From assembly GCA_966674685.1 (NCBI GenBank), contig CBKWJC010000025.1, positions 1-64,000 on the forward strand: 64,000 bases of DNA. Direction: 5' to 3'. Within the stretch, counting starts at the first letter, position 1; every line of letters begins with the position of its first letter. The position numbers and the translations under genes were made by a program. The stretch comes from Thainema sp966674685 (GTDB taxonomy: Bacteria > Cyanobacteriota > Cyanobacteriia > Phormidesmidales > Phormidesmidaceae). Positions 27,039 to 36,086 of the stretch are shown in pieces. Below the pieces are notes generated by a model. That model had not been told where the DNA came from and did not search any database. It was given only the letters and a program-made list of their open reading frames with translations.

Positions 27039-29395
27039 CCTCTGCCTACCCAGACCTTAGTGATTTTTCCATGCTGGATATTTTCCGGATGGAAGCCGAA
27101 ACCCAAGTTGTCGTCATGAATGACAACCTGCTGGCGCTTGAGGCTGAGGCCGCTACAGGTGCAGATATCGGTTCAAAACCAAAGGATAATGCCAGTTCGA
27201 AACAGCTAGAGGCGCTGATGCGTGCGGCACATTCGATTAAGGGAGCAGCTCACATTGTGGGACTCGATCCTGTGGTTGGCGTAGCCCACGTGATGGAAGA
27301 CTGCTTTGTAGCCGCTCAAAATGGGCAGATTCAGCTCCAGTCACGCCATATTGATGTCTTGCTAGATGCGGTTGACTGGTTCACTCAGCTCAGTCAGTGT
27401 CCGGCGAATGAATTACCCGCATGGCTAGAGCAGCAGGGAGGTGTAATTGAGGAGTTGGTGAGTGCGATCGCAGATCTCTCCAACTCGCCTTCAACACCAT
27501 CCTCCCCATCAAGCGCGACAGCCACGTCAACGACCAGATCTGCACCCACTGCTGCGACTCCTGCCAGCACCGCTAATCCAGCACAGACGGCAGAACCTGC
27601 GAGTGATCCCAGTCTGCTCGACAGTATGCTCGACGCGGATCATCGTTTAGCTGAGCCGCAGGAGCGCGTAGTTCGGATCAGTGCCGACAATCTCAACCAG
27701 ATTATGGCTCTAGCAGGGGAATCGCTAATTGAATCAAACTGGCTGCAATCGTTTACTGACGCAATGCTGCACCTCAAGCGGCAGCAGCAAGCTCTGGTTC
27801 AGCGACTAGAGAAACTGCACCAAGAGGCATCACTTCCGGCCTCAGCAGAACAGCATTTGACATCAGCTCAAAAGACAGCCCTAGACTGCCACGCGCTTCT
27901 GAATGAGCGACTGAGCGATTTTGACCAGTTTTCGCGGCGCTTTTCCCAGCTTTCGGACAACCTGTATCGGGAGGTGATTGCCAGCCACATGCGGCCCTTG
28001 GCAGATGGTATTCAGGGGTTTCCGCGACTGGTGCGAGACTTGGCTAAGCAGTTGGGTAAGCAGGTTCAACTGAAGATTGTTGGGCAGAATACGCAAGTCG
28101 ATCGGGATATTCTCGAACGGCTTGAGGTGCCTCTGACACACATGCTGCGTAATGCGATTGTGCATGGGGTTGAACTGCCTGCTGAACGCCAGACCGCAGG
28201 CAAACCAGAGCTGGGCACGATCACGCTGGAAGCAACGCACCGGGCTGGTATGCTCTCCATCACGGTCAGCGACGACGGACGCGGGGTTGACCTCAATGTC
28301 CTGCGCCAGACCATCGTTCAGAAGCAGCTCGCAACGGTGGATTTAGCCGCTCAGCTAAGTGACGCCGAGCTATTAGAATTTCTGTTTTTGCCGCGCTTCT
28401 CAACGGCGGAGCAGGTAACTGAAATGGCGGGACGTGGGGTGGGTCTCGATATTGCCAAAAGCATGGTGCAGGAGGTAGGCGGCATCTTACGGGCATCAAC
28501 TCAGCCGGGGAAAGGATTGACGTTTAACTTTCAGCTACCGCTGACTCTGTCAGTCATTCGGGCATTACTAGTGGAGATTGCAGGCGAACCCTATGCCTTT
28601 GGCCTGACTCGCATCGATCAGGTGCGGATGGTGCGGCCAGATGAGATTATTATTGGCGAAAATCGCCCCTACATCACGGTTAACAACGAAAACATCAGCC
28701 TAGCGAGAGCGCAGCAGGTGATGGGTCTACCCGCAACTAATCAGCCTGAGCCAGATCTGCTGTCGGTGGTGATTGTGACCGACCATGCTCATCGCTACGG
28801 CATCATCGTAGACAAATTCCTGGACGAGACAGATCTGGTTGTCCGTCCCCTCGATCCGCGCTTGGGCAAAGTACAGGATATCAGTGCAGCGGCTCTGACG
28901 GAAGATGGCTTGCCGCTGCTGATTATTGATGTGGCGGATCTGGTCTGCTCAATCGATCAACTGCTGGCGGGTGGTCATCTCAATCCCTTATCGCAGCAAG
29001 CCGCGATCGCAACTCCGAAAAGTCAGCAAAAGCGGGTGCTGGTCGTAGACGATTCCATCACAGTGCGCGAAATGGAGCGCAAACTGCTGCAAAATCGAGG
29101 CTATCAGGTAGATATAGCAATTAATGGCATGGAAGGCTGGAATACGGTGCGTACAGGCAACTATGATTTAGTCATCTCCGATATCGATATGCCCCGCATG
29201 AACGGCATTGAACTGGTGCGACACATCAAAAATCATCCCCAGTTGAAGTCCCTACCCGTGATTATTGTGTCCTATAAAGATCGCCAAGAGGATCAGCTAG
29301 CGGGTTTGGATGCGGGGGCGGATTACTACTTAACTAAGAGTAGTTTCCATGACAACAGTTTGCTCAATGCGGTGATGGATTTAATTGGTGAATAA
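27035..29395 (+). CDS. cheA: CheA histidine kinase with C-terminal receiver
   Basis: A 786-residue hybrid CheA. It has an Hpt domain (about 10-125, phosphorylatable His in MRAAHSIKGAAHIVG), a Ser/Thr/Pro/Ala-rich linker (about 145-190), a dimerisation helix region, and an ATPase (HMLRNAIVHGVE, DDGRGVD, GRGVGLD). A CheW-like regulatory domain and a C-terminal REC follow (VDDSITVREMERKLL, acceptor Asp in LVISDIDMP, Lys in YLTKS). It phosphorylates its own receiver and CheB. The start overlaps the cheW stop as ATGA. The built-in receiver may stand in for CheY. Confidence 0.92.
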   Translation: MTSAYPDLSDFSMLDIFRMEAETQVVVMNDNLLALEAEAATGADIGSKPKDNASSKQLEALMRAAHSIKGAAHIVGLDPVVGVAHVMEDCFVAAQNGQIQLQSRHIDVLLDAVDWFTQLSQCPANELPAWLEQQGGVIEELVSAIADLSNSPSTPSSPSSATATSTTRSAPTAATPASTANPAQTAEPASDPSLLDSMLDADHRLAEPQERVVRISADNLNQIMALAGESLIESNWLQSFTDAMLHLKRQQQALVQRLEKLHQEASLPASAEQHLTSAQKTALDCHALLNERLSDFDQFSRRFSQLSDNLYREVIASHMRPLADGIQGFPRLVRDLAKQLGKQVQLKIVGQNTQVDRDILERLEVPLTHMLRNAIVHGVELPAERQTAGKPELGTITLEATHRAGMLSITVSDDGRGVDLNVLRQTIVQKQLATVDLAAQLSDAELLEFLFLPRFSTAEQVTEMAGRGVGLDIAKSMVQEVGGILRASTQPGKGLTFNFQLPLTLSVIRALLVEIAGEPYAFGLTRIDQVRMVRPDEIIIGENRPYITVNNENISLARAQQVMGLPATNQPEPDLLSVVIVTDHAHRYGIIVDKFLDETDLVVRPLDPRLGKVQDISAAALTEDGLPLLIIDVADLVCSIDQLLAGGHLNPLSQQAAIATPKSQQKRVLVVDDSITVREMERKLLQNRGYQVDIAINGMEGWNTVRTGNYDLVISDIDMPRMNGIELVRHIKNHPQLKSLPVIIVSYKDRQEDQLAGLDAGADYYLTKSSFHDNSLLNAVMDLIGE

Positions 29396-30463
29396 ATGCT
29401 CAATATTGCGATCGCAAATGACACCGAAATAGCCATTGAAGCGCTGCGCCGAACCATCGCCGCCACGCCCGATTCACATCTGCTGTGGGTGGCTCGCACA
29501 GGCACTGAAGCCGTTCAGCAGTGCGCCATTCAGCGACCCGATGTGATCTTGATGGACATGAATATGCCCGATTTGGACGGAGTGAATGCAACCCGCCAGA
29601 TTATGCAGCAGTCACCCTGTGCCATTTTGATCGTCACAGCTAGCATCACAGGTAACACATCCAAAGTCTTTGAGGCCATGAGTTACGGCGCTTTAGATGT
29701 CGTCAAAACCCCTAGGCTCAGTCCCAACCATCCCGAAGCTGCCCAAGACCTGCTCCGGAAAATCGTCATCGTTGCCCGCTTAGCCCATCGCTGCCCCCAA
29801 CCTACACGTCTCAGCGTTCCTTTTCAAGCAAACAGGTATATTCAGGTTCCTCATACCTCTCCACTGCCCCCGTTGGTGGTGCTTGGTGCCTCGACAGGTG
29901 GCCCTAATGCGCTCCAGCAGATCCTCAGTCAGCTCCCTGACGACCTCAACGCAGCCGTTGTGGTCATTCAGCATATCAATGAGCAGTTTGCCCCCGGCCT
30001 AGTCGATTGGTTGAATCGCTTTTCCCGTCTACCCGTATCGATTGCAAAAACGGGGGATCAGCTCGAAGCTGGCAGAGTTCTGGTTGCAGGCAGCAATGAC
30101 CACCTGATCCTACGTCCTAATCGAACGCTGCGCTATACCCGTCAGCCTGCCGATTATCCCCATCGTCCCTCAATCAACGCCTTTTTCAGCAGCGTGGCTC
30201 AGCACTGGCCGCAACCTGGCATCGCGGTTCTACTCACGGGTATGGGAAGAGACGGTGCCGATGGTATGGCGCTGCTGCAATCAACCGGATGGCAGACCGT
30301 AGCAGAAAGCGAATCGAGCTGCGTCGTCTTCGGTATGCCCAAAGCTGCGATCGCACGTGGTGCAATCAGTACAGTCTTGTCTCTTGACCAAATTGCTCCC
30401 TACATTAGCCAAACAATCAGTACGATGACGGTTGCTACTCGTCATCAAATTCTTTCAGAATGA
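29396..30463 (+). CDS. cheB: Chemotaxis methylesterase CheB
   Basis: A 355-residue protein. REC domain (1-120, acceptor Asp in VILMDMNMPDLDG) and a C-terminal methylesterase domain (about 160-350) with the Ser-His-Asp catalytic set: GASTGGPNAL, VIQHINEQF and LLTGMGRDGADGM. It removes methyl groups from MCP receptors, opposing CheR. The ATG directly follows the cheA stop. Confidence 0.93.
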   Translation: MLNIAIANDTEIAIEALRRTIAATPDSHLLWVARTGTEAVQQCAIQRPDVILMDMNMPDLDGVNATRQIMQQSPCAILIVTASITGNTSKVFEAMSYGALDVVKTPRLSPNHPEAAQDLLRKIVIVARLAHRCPQPTRLSVPFQANRYIQVPHTSPLPPLVVLGASTGGPNALQQILSQLPDDLNAAVVVIQHINEQFAPGLVDWLNRFSRLPVSIAKTGDQLEAGRVLVAGSNDHLILRPNRTLRYTRQPADYPHRPSINAFFSSVAQHWPQPGIAVLLTGMGRDGADGMALLQSTGWQTVAESESSCVVFGMPKAAIARGAISTVLSLDQIAPYISQTISTMTVATRHQILSE

Positions 30464-30561
30464 AGCATTCGAGCCGTTTATATAACTATACAAACAGTCC
30501 CACAACTAGCCCCAAAATCACTTAGATGATCGGTATAGCTCCAGTAACAACATTTGAATAT

Positions 30562-30655
30562 TCATCTTCTCAGATCGTGCACATTGAGAATTCAGAATAA
30601 GTTTGCCGCCGCATCGCGGCAGCAAACTTATTCTCTGGGTTTTGGTGCACCTAGA
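30562..30655. repeat. Palindromic repeat, family B copy 4
   Basis: The inner palindrome at 30595-30632 has the same centre as copy 1 (GCCGCCGCATCGCGGC). Outer ends TCATCTTCTCAGATCGTGCAC and TTTTGGTGCACC are diverged. It lies in the 224-bp gap between cheB and the next kinase gene. Confidence 0.7.
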
Positions 30656-30687
30656 ACAGACTAATCTGATTTTTGGTATATCAACTG

Positions 30688-32109
30688 ATGACACTTCCTT
30701 CTAACACTACCAACACAACAGCACTCCAAACGGAGCTAGCACCTCCTGCGGTCGATCAAGGGCAAACTTCGACCAGCCAAGCCGTTGTCAAGGTGTTGTT
30801 AGTTGACGATCAGATTATTGTGGCTGAATCAATTCGTCGCTTATTAGCCAAGGAACCCGATATCCAGTTTTATCACTGTAGCGATCCCCGTCAGGCCATT
30901 CCAACGGCAATTGCGATCGCGCCAACAGTGATTTTGCAAGATCTAGTTATGCCTGAAGCCGATGGCCTAACGCTGGTTAAATTCTATCGAGCAAATCCTG
31001 CCACCCGCACCATTCCAGTGATTGTACTCTCAGCCCGCGATGAATCGACGCTGAAAGCCGAAGCGTTCACCATCGGCGCAAATGATTATCTAGTCAAAAT
31101 TCCAGACCCAATTGAATTTGTGGCTCGTCTCCGGTATCACTCAACAGCCTACGTCAATCTACTCAAGCGCCACGAAGCAGAACAGACCCTAGCCTACAAC
31201 AAAGAGCTAGAGCGCCGTGTGGCCGAACGCACGGCTGAACTTGAAGCTGCTATGACAAGCTTAAAGCAAACTCAAGCCAAGTTAATTCAAGACGAAAAAA
31301 TGGCGAGTTTAGGACAATTAGTTGCTGGTGTGGCTCATGAGATCAACAATCCCATTAACTTTATTTACGGCAATCTTGAGCCTGCACAAGAATATGCTGA
31401 GGATTTACTACGCTTAATTAAGCTTTATCGACAAGAATATCCTCATCCAACTCCTAATATTCAGACTGTAATCGAGAGTCTGGATCTAGATTTTCTAGCA
31501 GAAGATTTCCCAAAACTGCTCGGTTCCCTGCAAACCGGAGCTGAGCGAATCCATGAAATTGTGCTATCTCTTCGTAACTTTTCACGCTTAGATGAAGCCG
31601 AAATGAAATCAGTCGATATCCATAGTGGAATCGATAGTACATTACTGATTTTAGGTTCTAAATTAAAACTCATTCGAGTGATTAAAGAGTACGGTTCATG
31701 CCCGTTAGTGGAATGTTTACCGGGACAGTTAAACCAAGTATTCATGAATATTCTAGCTAACGCCGCCGATGCAGTGATAGAACATGCTCATAGCTCAAAA
31801 CCCATCACGGACGATGAGATGCAAAGCTATCAGCCTGAAATTTTGATTCAAACTCACGTAACAGATGAAAATCAAGTTCAAATTTCTATTACAGATAATG
31901 GTCCTGGCATCCCTGAACCGATTCGCAATCAACTCTTCGATCCATTTTTTACAACTAAACCTGTGGGTAAAGGAACTGGGCTTGGGCTATCAATTAGTCA
32001 TCAGATAGTTGTAGAAAAACATGGTGGTAGTCTTGAATGCTTTTCACAGCTTGATCAGGGCACCACATTTATAATTAAAATTCCACTCTGGCCAAAAGAA
32101 AGTATTTAA
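30688..32109 (+). CDS. REC-histidine kinase hybrid
   Basis: A 473-residue protein. An N-terminal receiver (about 25-150, acceptor Asp in VILQDLVMP) is joined by a coiled coil (ERRVAERTAELEAAM) to a HisKA/HATPase kinase (MASLGQLVAGVAHEINNPIN, then FTTKPVGKGTGLGL). There is no membrane segment, so it is cytoplasmic. This REC-first layout is typical of cyanobacteria. The ATG at 30688 is preferred over a TTG at 30673. It follows the che operon after a repeat and may read its output. Confidence 0.88.
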   Translation: MTLPSNTTNTTALQTELAPPAVDQGQTSTSQAVVKVLLVDDQIIVAESIRRLLAKEPDIQFYHCSDPRQAIPTAIAIAPTVILQDLVMPEADGLTLVKFYRANPATRTIPVIVLSARDESTLKAEAFTIGANDYLVKIPDPIEFVARLRYHSTAYVNLLKRHEAEQTLAYNKELERRVAERTAELEAAMTSLKQTQAKLIQDEKMASLGQLVAGVAHEINNPINFIYGNLEPAQEYAEDLLRLIKLYRQEYPHPTPNIQTVIESLDLDFLAEDFPKLLGSLQTGAERIHEIVLSLRNFSRLDEAEMKSVDIHSGIDSTLLILGSKLKLIRVIKEYGSCPLVECLPGQLNQVFMNILANAADAVIEHAHSSKPITDDEMQSYQPEILIQTHVTDENQVQISITDNGPGIPEPIRNQLFDPFFTTKPVGKGTGLGLSISHQIVVEKHGGSLECFSQLDQGTTFIIKIPLWPKESI

Positions 32110-32453
32110 AAATTCGCTGAACACACCAACTAAATCGGTAGCCATCAACTAACGTAGGATGTGCTGGCACTAGCACAATACATAAAAATAAATTGGGCTT
32201 TTACACACAGACTTTATATCAGCACTCAGTACTTGAGCACCTGGCTCTACCTCAAGCAGTCACTAGCAAGAGTATTACGGTAGGTACGTCTTTATGACGT
32301 GCCGTTAAGAAAACCAAATAATTTATAACAGCAACTTATATGTAAATTTCATTGCTATTTACGGGAATTATGAATAACGTATAGATATAGGGTCTACCCC
32401 CGTTTTGCTCAACGATTCAGACCCTAGATAGTACGTTAATTCGGAGAAGCGTA
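32110..32453. repeat. Repeat-rich intergenic region upstream of CP12
   Basis: A family F unit (32133-32182, with GGATGTGCTGGCACTAGCAC) is followed by the right end of a family A element (32195-32219) and heptamer-type CACTCAG DNA (32219-32230). The last 150 bp before CP12 probably hold its promoter. No gene is seen. Confidence 0.6.
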
Positions 32454-32738
32454 ATGGTTTCCACTTCTAATTCCTTACAAACAGTTGATACCGCCAGCAG
32501 TTCCGCTCTAACTCCCGTCCAGCCTTCATTAGACACTCGCATTAGCACTGCTAGGGAACATGCTCGTCGTCTCACAGCTCTTTACGGTACCGATTCTCCT
32601 GATGTAGCCGTTGCTTGGGAAGAAGTTGAAGAGTTACTAACCGCTAAAGCGAGACAAAAAGAGCAAAAGGTCTCTGCTTTTGAAGAGTATTGCAGCCTCT
32701 ATCCTGATGCGCCAGAGTGCCGGATGTACGAGGTTTAG
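32454..32738 (+). CDS. CP12-like protein lacking the N-terminal cysteine pair
   Basis: A 94-residue protein. The C-terminal half has the CP12 signature: the core AWEEVEELL and the GAPDH-binding end YCSLYPDAPECRMYEV, with Cys spaced by eight residues. The N-terminal cysteine pair that normally binds PRK is absent (no Cys before residue 75). CP12 links GAPDH and phosphoribulokinase in a redox-controlled complex; this form should retain only the GAPDH-type loop. GGAG lies before the ATG. Confidence 0.85.
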   Translation: MVSTSNSLQTVDTASSSALTPVQPSLDTRISTAREHARRLTALYGTDSPDVAVAWEEVEELLTAKARQKEQKVSAFEEYCSLYPDAPECRMYEV

Positions 32739-32747
32739 AGCAGGTAG

Positions 32748-33179
32748 CTAACTAATTAGTGCAGCATTCAGTAAAACGGCTGCGATCGCAAGTAGGCCAA
32801 ACAAAATCACGGCGCTGATCACAATTCGAGTCAATGAGCGAGAGGAACGATTTAAATAATCATTATGCTCAATGGCTCGGACTTGAATCGGATACTCAAC
32901 CACGGCCAATCCCAGTAGAAACAGGCCAAGTGCGATCGCAGCTAAACCCATAATTGAAGCCACGGTTTGGTTAAACTGAGAGCTTTGCTCAGGAAACACC
33001 CGACTAAATGCAATGTAGATGTTATCGGTTGCAATACCAAAACCGATCAAAGCGGTACTGTTCTGAATCCAGGACATTAGCGTCCGTTCAGCCGCTGCTC
33101 GATTGCGCTCTTTGGCCAACTCATTCGTAGCGCTGTAGGGTCGCTGTGATGGTGGCTGAAATGGCGGCTGGGAACTCAT
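32748..33179 (-). CDS. DUF202 family membrane protein
   Basis: A 143-residue protein starting with the DUF202 signature ELAKERNRAAAERTLMSWIQ, followed by three hydrophobic helices (about 42-60, 75-95, 118-140). DUF202/YidH proteins are small inner-membrane proteins of unknown function. A close paralogue lies at 33504-33926. It converges with CP12, with only 9 bp between them. Confidence 0.85.
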   Translation of the reverse strand: MSSQPPFQPPSQRPYSATNELAKERNRAAAERTLMSWIQNSTALIGFGIATDNIYIAFSRVFPEQSSQFNQTVASIMGLAAIALGLFLLGLAVVEYPIQVRAIEHNDYLNRSSRSLTRIVISAVILFGLLAIAAVLLNAALIS

Positions 33180-33235
33180 GATAAATCCGTTAGTAGGAGT
33201 ATTGGGGTCATGATGCTTCAGGGTTTAGGTTAACT

Positions 33236-33487
33236 CCATCTTGTACTTTGCCCGTTGAGAACCCGAAGCGGTTAGTTTCCCACATGTCGGCAAACGGCGT
33301 TGCTTAATCTGGATATGAATGATGATATGGGGTCGGTGCCCCCCATCACCATTCATATTTATAGTGGTTCTAGATAAGAACGACAGGAGAGTGCCTCAGG
33401 ATGAGGCACTCTCCTGTCGTTCTCTCATTCTTAACTGGGAATGACTATAAAATCTACTACTCCCCAGCAAACGACTCTTCTGGGTTT
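33236..33487. repeat. Composite of family B, D and E repeats
   Basis: A family B end (CATCTTGTACTTTGCCC, 33236-33272) is followed by family D copy 2 (33294-33364). It is followed in turn by family E, a palindrome with 19-bp arms (33378-33420) bounded by TTATAGTGGTTCTAG and GGGAATGACTATAA. A fragment like the family B core (CTCTTCTGGGTTT) lies at 33474-33486. Confidence 0.7.
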
Positions 33488-33503
33488 CAATATAAGCTAT
33501 GAG

Positions 33504-33926
33504 TTAACCTAACAGACGCAGGATTGCGCGGATCACAATTCCTAGAAAAGCCAATGCACCCATGCCAATCAGGCTAATTGCAACCGTCATGCCCAGCGAA
33601 CGACGGGGCCGATAGTAATAATCAGCATCCTGCTGGATATGCTTAAGCTCTTGGCGATGTTCCCACACGGCAGCCAACATGGCATACGTACCGATCCCAA
33701 TAAAGCCCAGACCCAGAATCCGCGACAGGCGCACCGGATTTACATAGTCCACCACTTGTAAACTCAGAATTGCGCTGACAACTGTATCAATACCAAAGCC
33801 AAAGCTAATCAGAGCTAGACAAGTGCGAATCCAAGCCATCAGTGTTCGCTCAGCAGCGGCACGATTACGCTCCTTGGCCAGTTCCGCTTGCATGTTAGGA
33901 GGTTGACGAGGAGAGTTTGCATCCAT
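33504..33926 (-). CDS. DUF202 family membrane protein (paralogue)
   Basis: A 140-residue protein with the same ELAKERNRAAAERTLMAWIR signature and three helices as its neighbour at 32748. ATG at 33926 is chosen because the upstream in-frame extension to 33971 runs into a hairpin. The pair is probably an old duplication separated by repeat insertions. Confidence 0.82.
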   Translation of the reverse strand: MDANSPRQPPNMQAELAKERNRAAAERTLMAWIRTCLALISFGFGIDTVVSAILSLQVVDYVNPVRLSRILGLGFIGIGTYAMLAAVWEHRQELKHIQQDADYYYRPRRSLGMTVAISLIGMGALAFLGIVIRAILRLLG

Positions 33927-33949
33927 TATGCATTTAATCTTTTTTGGTA

Positions 33950-33998
33950 TCCAGAAAGCCGGGGGGCGCACCGGAGAGCACTCTCCGGCTTTTTGGAT
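33950..33998. terminator. GC-rich hairpin, possible terminator
   Basis: The nested stem CCGGAGAG/CTCTCCGG (33971-33988) is followed by CTTTTTGG. An outer dyad joins ATCCAGAAAGCCGG and CCGGCTTTTTGGAT. It separates the DUF202 gene from the leftward cluster upstream of it. Confidence 0.5.
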
Positions 33999-34066
33999 GC
34001 GTTTATTTATGCGAACCTACTTACACAGACTTGATCTTAGATCAAGTCATGCCAAAGCATTCTAGA

Positions 34067-34225
34067 TTACTGACGTTTCAATGCTTTAGTGTAGAGCCAC
34101 TGTAATCCACCTGCATCCAACCGTACCAGCGAATAACCAGGCACAGGCTGCTGCTGAGGATTCACAGCTTCAATCACACCAGATTGATTGTTGACAGAGC
34201 ACACAACACGGGTACCAGGCTCCAT
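34067..34225 (-). CDS. Small SH3-like hypothetical protein
   Basis: A 52-residue protein beginning MEPGTRVVCSVNNQSGVIEA. AAAGGAT lies 7-8 bases before the ATG at 34225, so this start is preferred to the upstream ATG at 34249. The VxNxxxGVIEAV and YSLVRLD pattern suggests a small beta-barrel. Function unknown. Confidence 0.6.
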   Translation of the reverse strand: MEPGTRVVCSVNNQSGVIEAVNPQQQPVPGYSLVRLDAGGLQWLYTKALKRQ

Positions 34226-34402
34226 AGAGACGATCCTTTGACTCGACAATTCTCACGATTTTTTACTTTACCGTGTTTGTCCCAAAATTCAAACGCTGAA
34301 ATGGTAACGCTGGTTGCTCTGAATTGTGGCTATGCAGCGATTTTGGGTACGTGAGATATGAGGAGTAAGGCGTGAGGTGAGATCGCAAACCTTACCCAAA
34401 AT

Positions 34403-34813
34403 CTACCGTTCAATCGGTGTTCGATCTGGATAGCGATTGCTCAACAGTGCCGTTGTACGGGCCAGACGAGCTTGGGTTTGAATCATATACGGCCCGCTCA
34501 ATCGCCATGCTCCTAGCGCCATCAACAGCAAGCCAATCAGCAGATCGCCACCTGCTACTGCCAAAATCGCCATCGGCCAGCTTAATCCCCAATTGTAAGC
34601 AAACCAAACTGCTAGCACCTGGAGCAAAACCGTTGTCATCGTTAGCAAAACAGCCCCTAGCAGCAGCAGTATGACGCCAAAAATAATCCGACTGCTTTCT
34701 TGGCGAGCTTCCTGGGTTGCAATATCCAGGTGCATGTCGATCAGGACGCTGACTACGCGCCAAAGCCGCTGAATATAGCTGTTTAGGGTATCAATCAAAC
34801 CGTTAGCGTCCAC
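34403..34813 (-). CDS. Holin-X/YqjE-like membrane protein
   Basis: A 136-residue protein with two long hydrophobic helices (about 48-72 and 82-105), matching the phage-holin superfamily III (YqjE-like) type. The start is GTG at 34813, which lies 5 bases after GGAGG and overlaps the stop of the upstream gene by 11 bp. In E. coli YqjE is encoded next to YqjD, as here. These proteins are inner-membrane, stress-related and not lytic as far as known. Confidence 0.75.
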   Translation of the reverse strand: MDANGLIDTLNSYIQRLWRVVSVLIDMHLDIATQEARQESSRIIFGVILLLLGAVLLTMTTVLLQVLAVWFAYNWGLSWPMAILAVAGGDLLIGLLLMALGAWRLSGPYMIQTQARLARTTALLSNRYPDRTPIER

Positions 34814-35324
34814 GGCCACCTCCGATGATGATGCCGAGCAGGAAACCAATACCCAAAGCCGTGAGTAAGCTGGTACCAATATTACTCCGCGCTCGATCGC
34901 CTACTTCTGGCAGCACGTCTTTCTTGAACTGGACAACCAGGTCTTCAGTATGTCGCTCTAGAACCTGCAAAATTTGGTCAATCTCTGAGGACAGGCCGCT
35001 ACCGTTTGTATTGTTGCTGGTGCTGGTGCTGGTGGTGCTGCTACCGTTGGCTGCGGGTTTGGTTTGTGCTTCCTTGGCTATGCGATCGCGAATGGCCAAA
35101 CCGTTCAACTCGGCTAACTGACGCCGAACGAGGGTACGCGTATGCTCCGTCTGAGCAGCAATATAGTCAACCACGGCATCAACGTCGCCTTCCGCCGCGC
35201 GAATCACTTCAGTATCCATACTTGGCCACTCCGCCTCAATTAGGGGGATTAGCTCATTCAGATTGTCTTTAAACGAGTCGTTCGACAGTTCAGCCAGCTT
35301 ACCGGAGTTGTTGCGCGTTGCCAT
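34803..35324 (-). CDS. YqjD/DUF883-like tail-anchored protein
   Basis: A 173-residue protein. It has a helical N-terminal half, a Ser/Thr/Asn-rich linker (about 92-110), an amphipathic helix and a C-terminal glycine-zipper membrane helix (LLTALGIGFLLGIIIGGGRG). This ending is typical of ElaB/YqjD (DUF883) proteins, which tether ribosomes or other factors to the membrane in E. coli. Followed directly by the YqjE-like gene. The N-terminal half is not a classic DUF883. Confidence 0.65.
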   Translation of the reverse strand: MATRNNSGKLAELSNDSFKDNLNELIPLIEAEWPSMDTEVIRAAEGDVDAVVDYIAAQTEHTRTLVRRQLAELNGLAIRDRIAKEAQTKPAANGSSTTSTSTSNNTNGSGLSSEIDQILQVLERHTEDLVVQFKKDVLPEVGDRARSNIGTSLLTALGIGFLLGIIIGGGRGR

Positions 35325-35459
35325 AATGCTTTACCCAAAATGCGGTACCACAGGTGCGATCGCAAAGAACTGAGGACAATCTATTATTCGCACTAACTGG
35401 CCCCAGACGCTATTAGATTTAGAGTAGCGAATAAATGAACCTGCCCGCTGCTGAGCCGC

Positions 35460-35735
35460 TTACAAAATTTGACAAATCTGCTGAATCAACTGATCGAGAT
35501 GCTGATCACAAAACCGCTCAGCATCCGCTGTTGAAATTCCCCGTGCGATCGCATAGGTCTCAAACGCGTTATAAATCATCGCTGTAGCAATTTCCCGCTC
35601 CTGTTCCGCCACCGCCCACCGCAGCTCAACACAGCCCCGAATCATCAAGTTCAGCAGCTCATGCTCATGATGCAAATCCGCCATCAGTTGCTCAGCAATA
35701 GACTGCGATCGCGCCTGAAAATCATCTTCAGCCAT
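35460..35735 (-). CDS. Small helical hypothetical protein
   Basis: A 91-residue protein, all-helical by pattern, with Leu/Ile heptads and no membrane segment. It is a cyanobacterial-type hypothetical. There is no strong ribosome binding site. It stands alone. Confidence 0.55.
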   Translation of the reverse strand: MAEDDFQARSQSIAEQLMADLHHEHELLNLMIRGCVELRWAVAEQEREIATAMIYNAFETYAIARGISTADAERFCDQHLDQLIQQICQIL

Positions 35736-35845
35736 AGCACCAAACTCTCAACCATCAATACCCTAAATCCCAATTGCTCCCTTTCTCCCCTGCTTTCTTC
35801 TTACTCCTCACCTCCTCCACCTGCTAGCCTAACCCATTCACAATA

Positions 35846-35873
35846 AAAAACCCTCAACCACTGGGATTGAGGG
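35846..35873 (-). terminator. Leftward rho-independent terminator
   Basis: Read leftward, stem CCCTCAA/TTGAGGG is followed by TTTTTTATTG. It ends a leftward transcript that starts to the right, where only short reading frames (35951-36224) are found. Confidence 0.7.
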
Positions 35874-35950
35874 CGCTGGTCATTAGTGATTAGGAAGGAT
35901 AGAGGAGATGTCCAGAGAGCAAGAAACGCGACTACCGCATGACTGAGAGT

Positions 35951-36067
35951 TCATCGCCGGATGCGTAACTCGATGTTTTTAGTATCAGATGGATAGAGAA
36001 TTTTCTCCGTGACGCAAATACTTTCCTCTGTGTGATCAGTTCGGAGTTTGAGCGTGATCTTGATCAT
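35951..36067 (-). CDS. Possible 38-residue small protein
   Basis: The frame starts MIKITLKLRTDHTEESICVT and ends with a basic tail (IELRIRR). It lies between another short frame and a clear leftward terminator, which supports leftward transcription. No ribosome binding site is evident and no family is recognised. Confidence 0.35.
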   Translation of the reverse strand: MIKITLKLRTDHTEESICVTEKILYPSDTKNIELRIRR

Positions 36068-36086
36068 GTTGGCAACCACGGCTGGA

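Noticed and set aside
34403..34813. A prophage lysis gene because of the holin-like fold
   Set aside because: The YqjD-like neighbour and lack of any phage gene point to the chromosomal YqjE-type stress protein.
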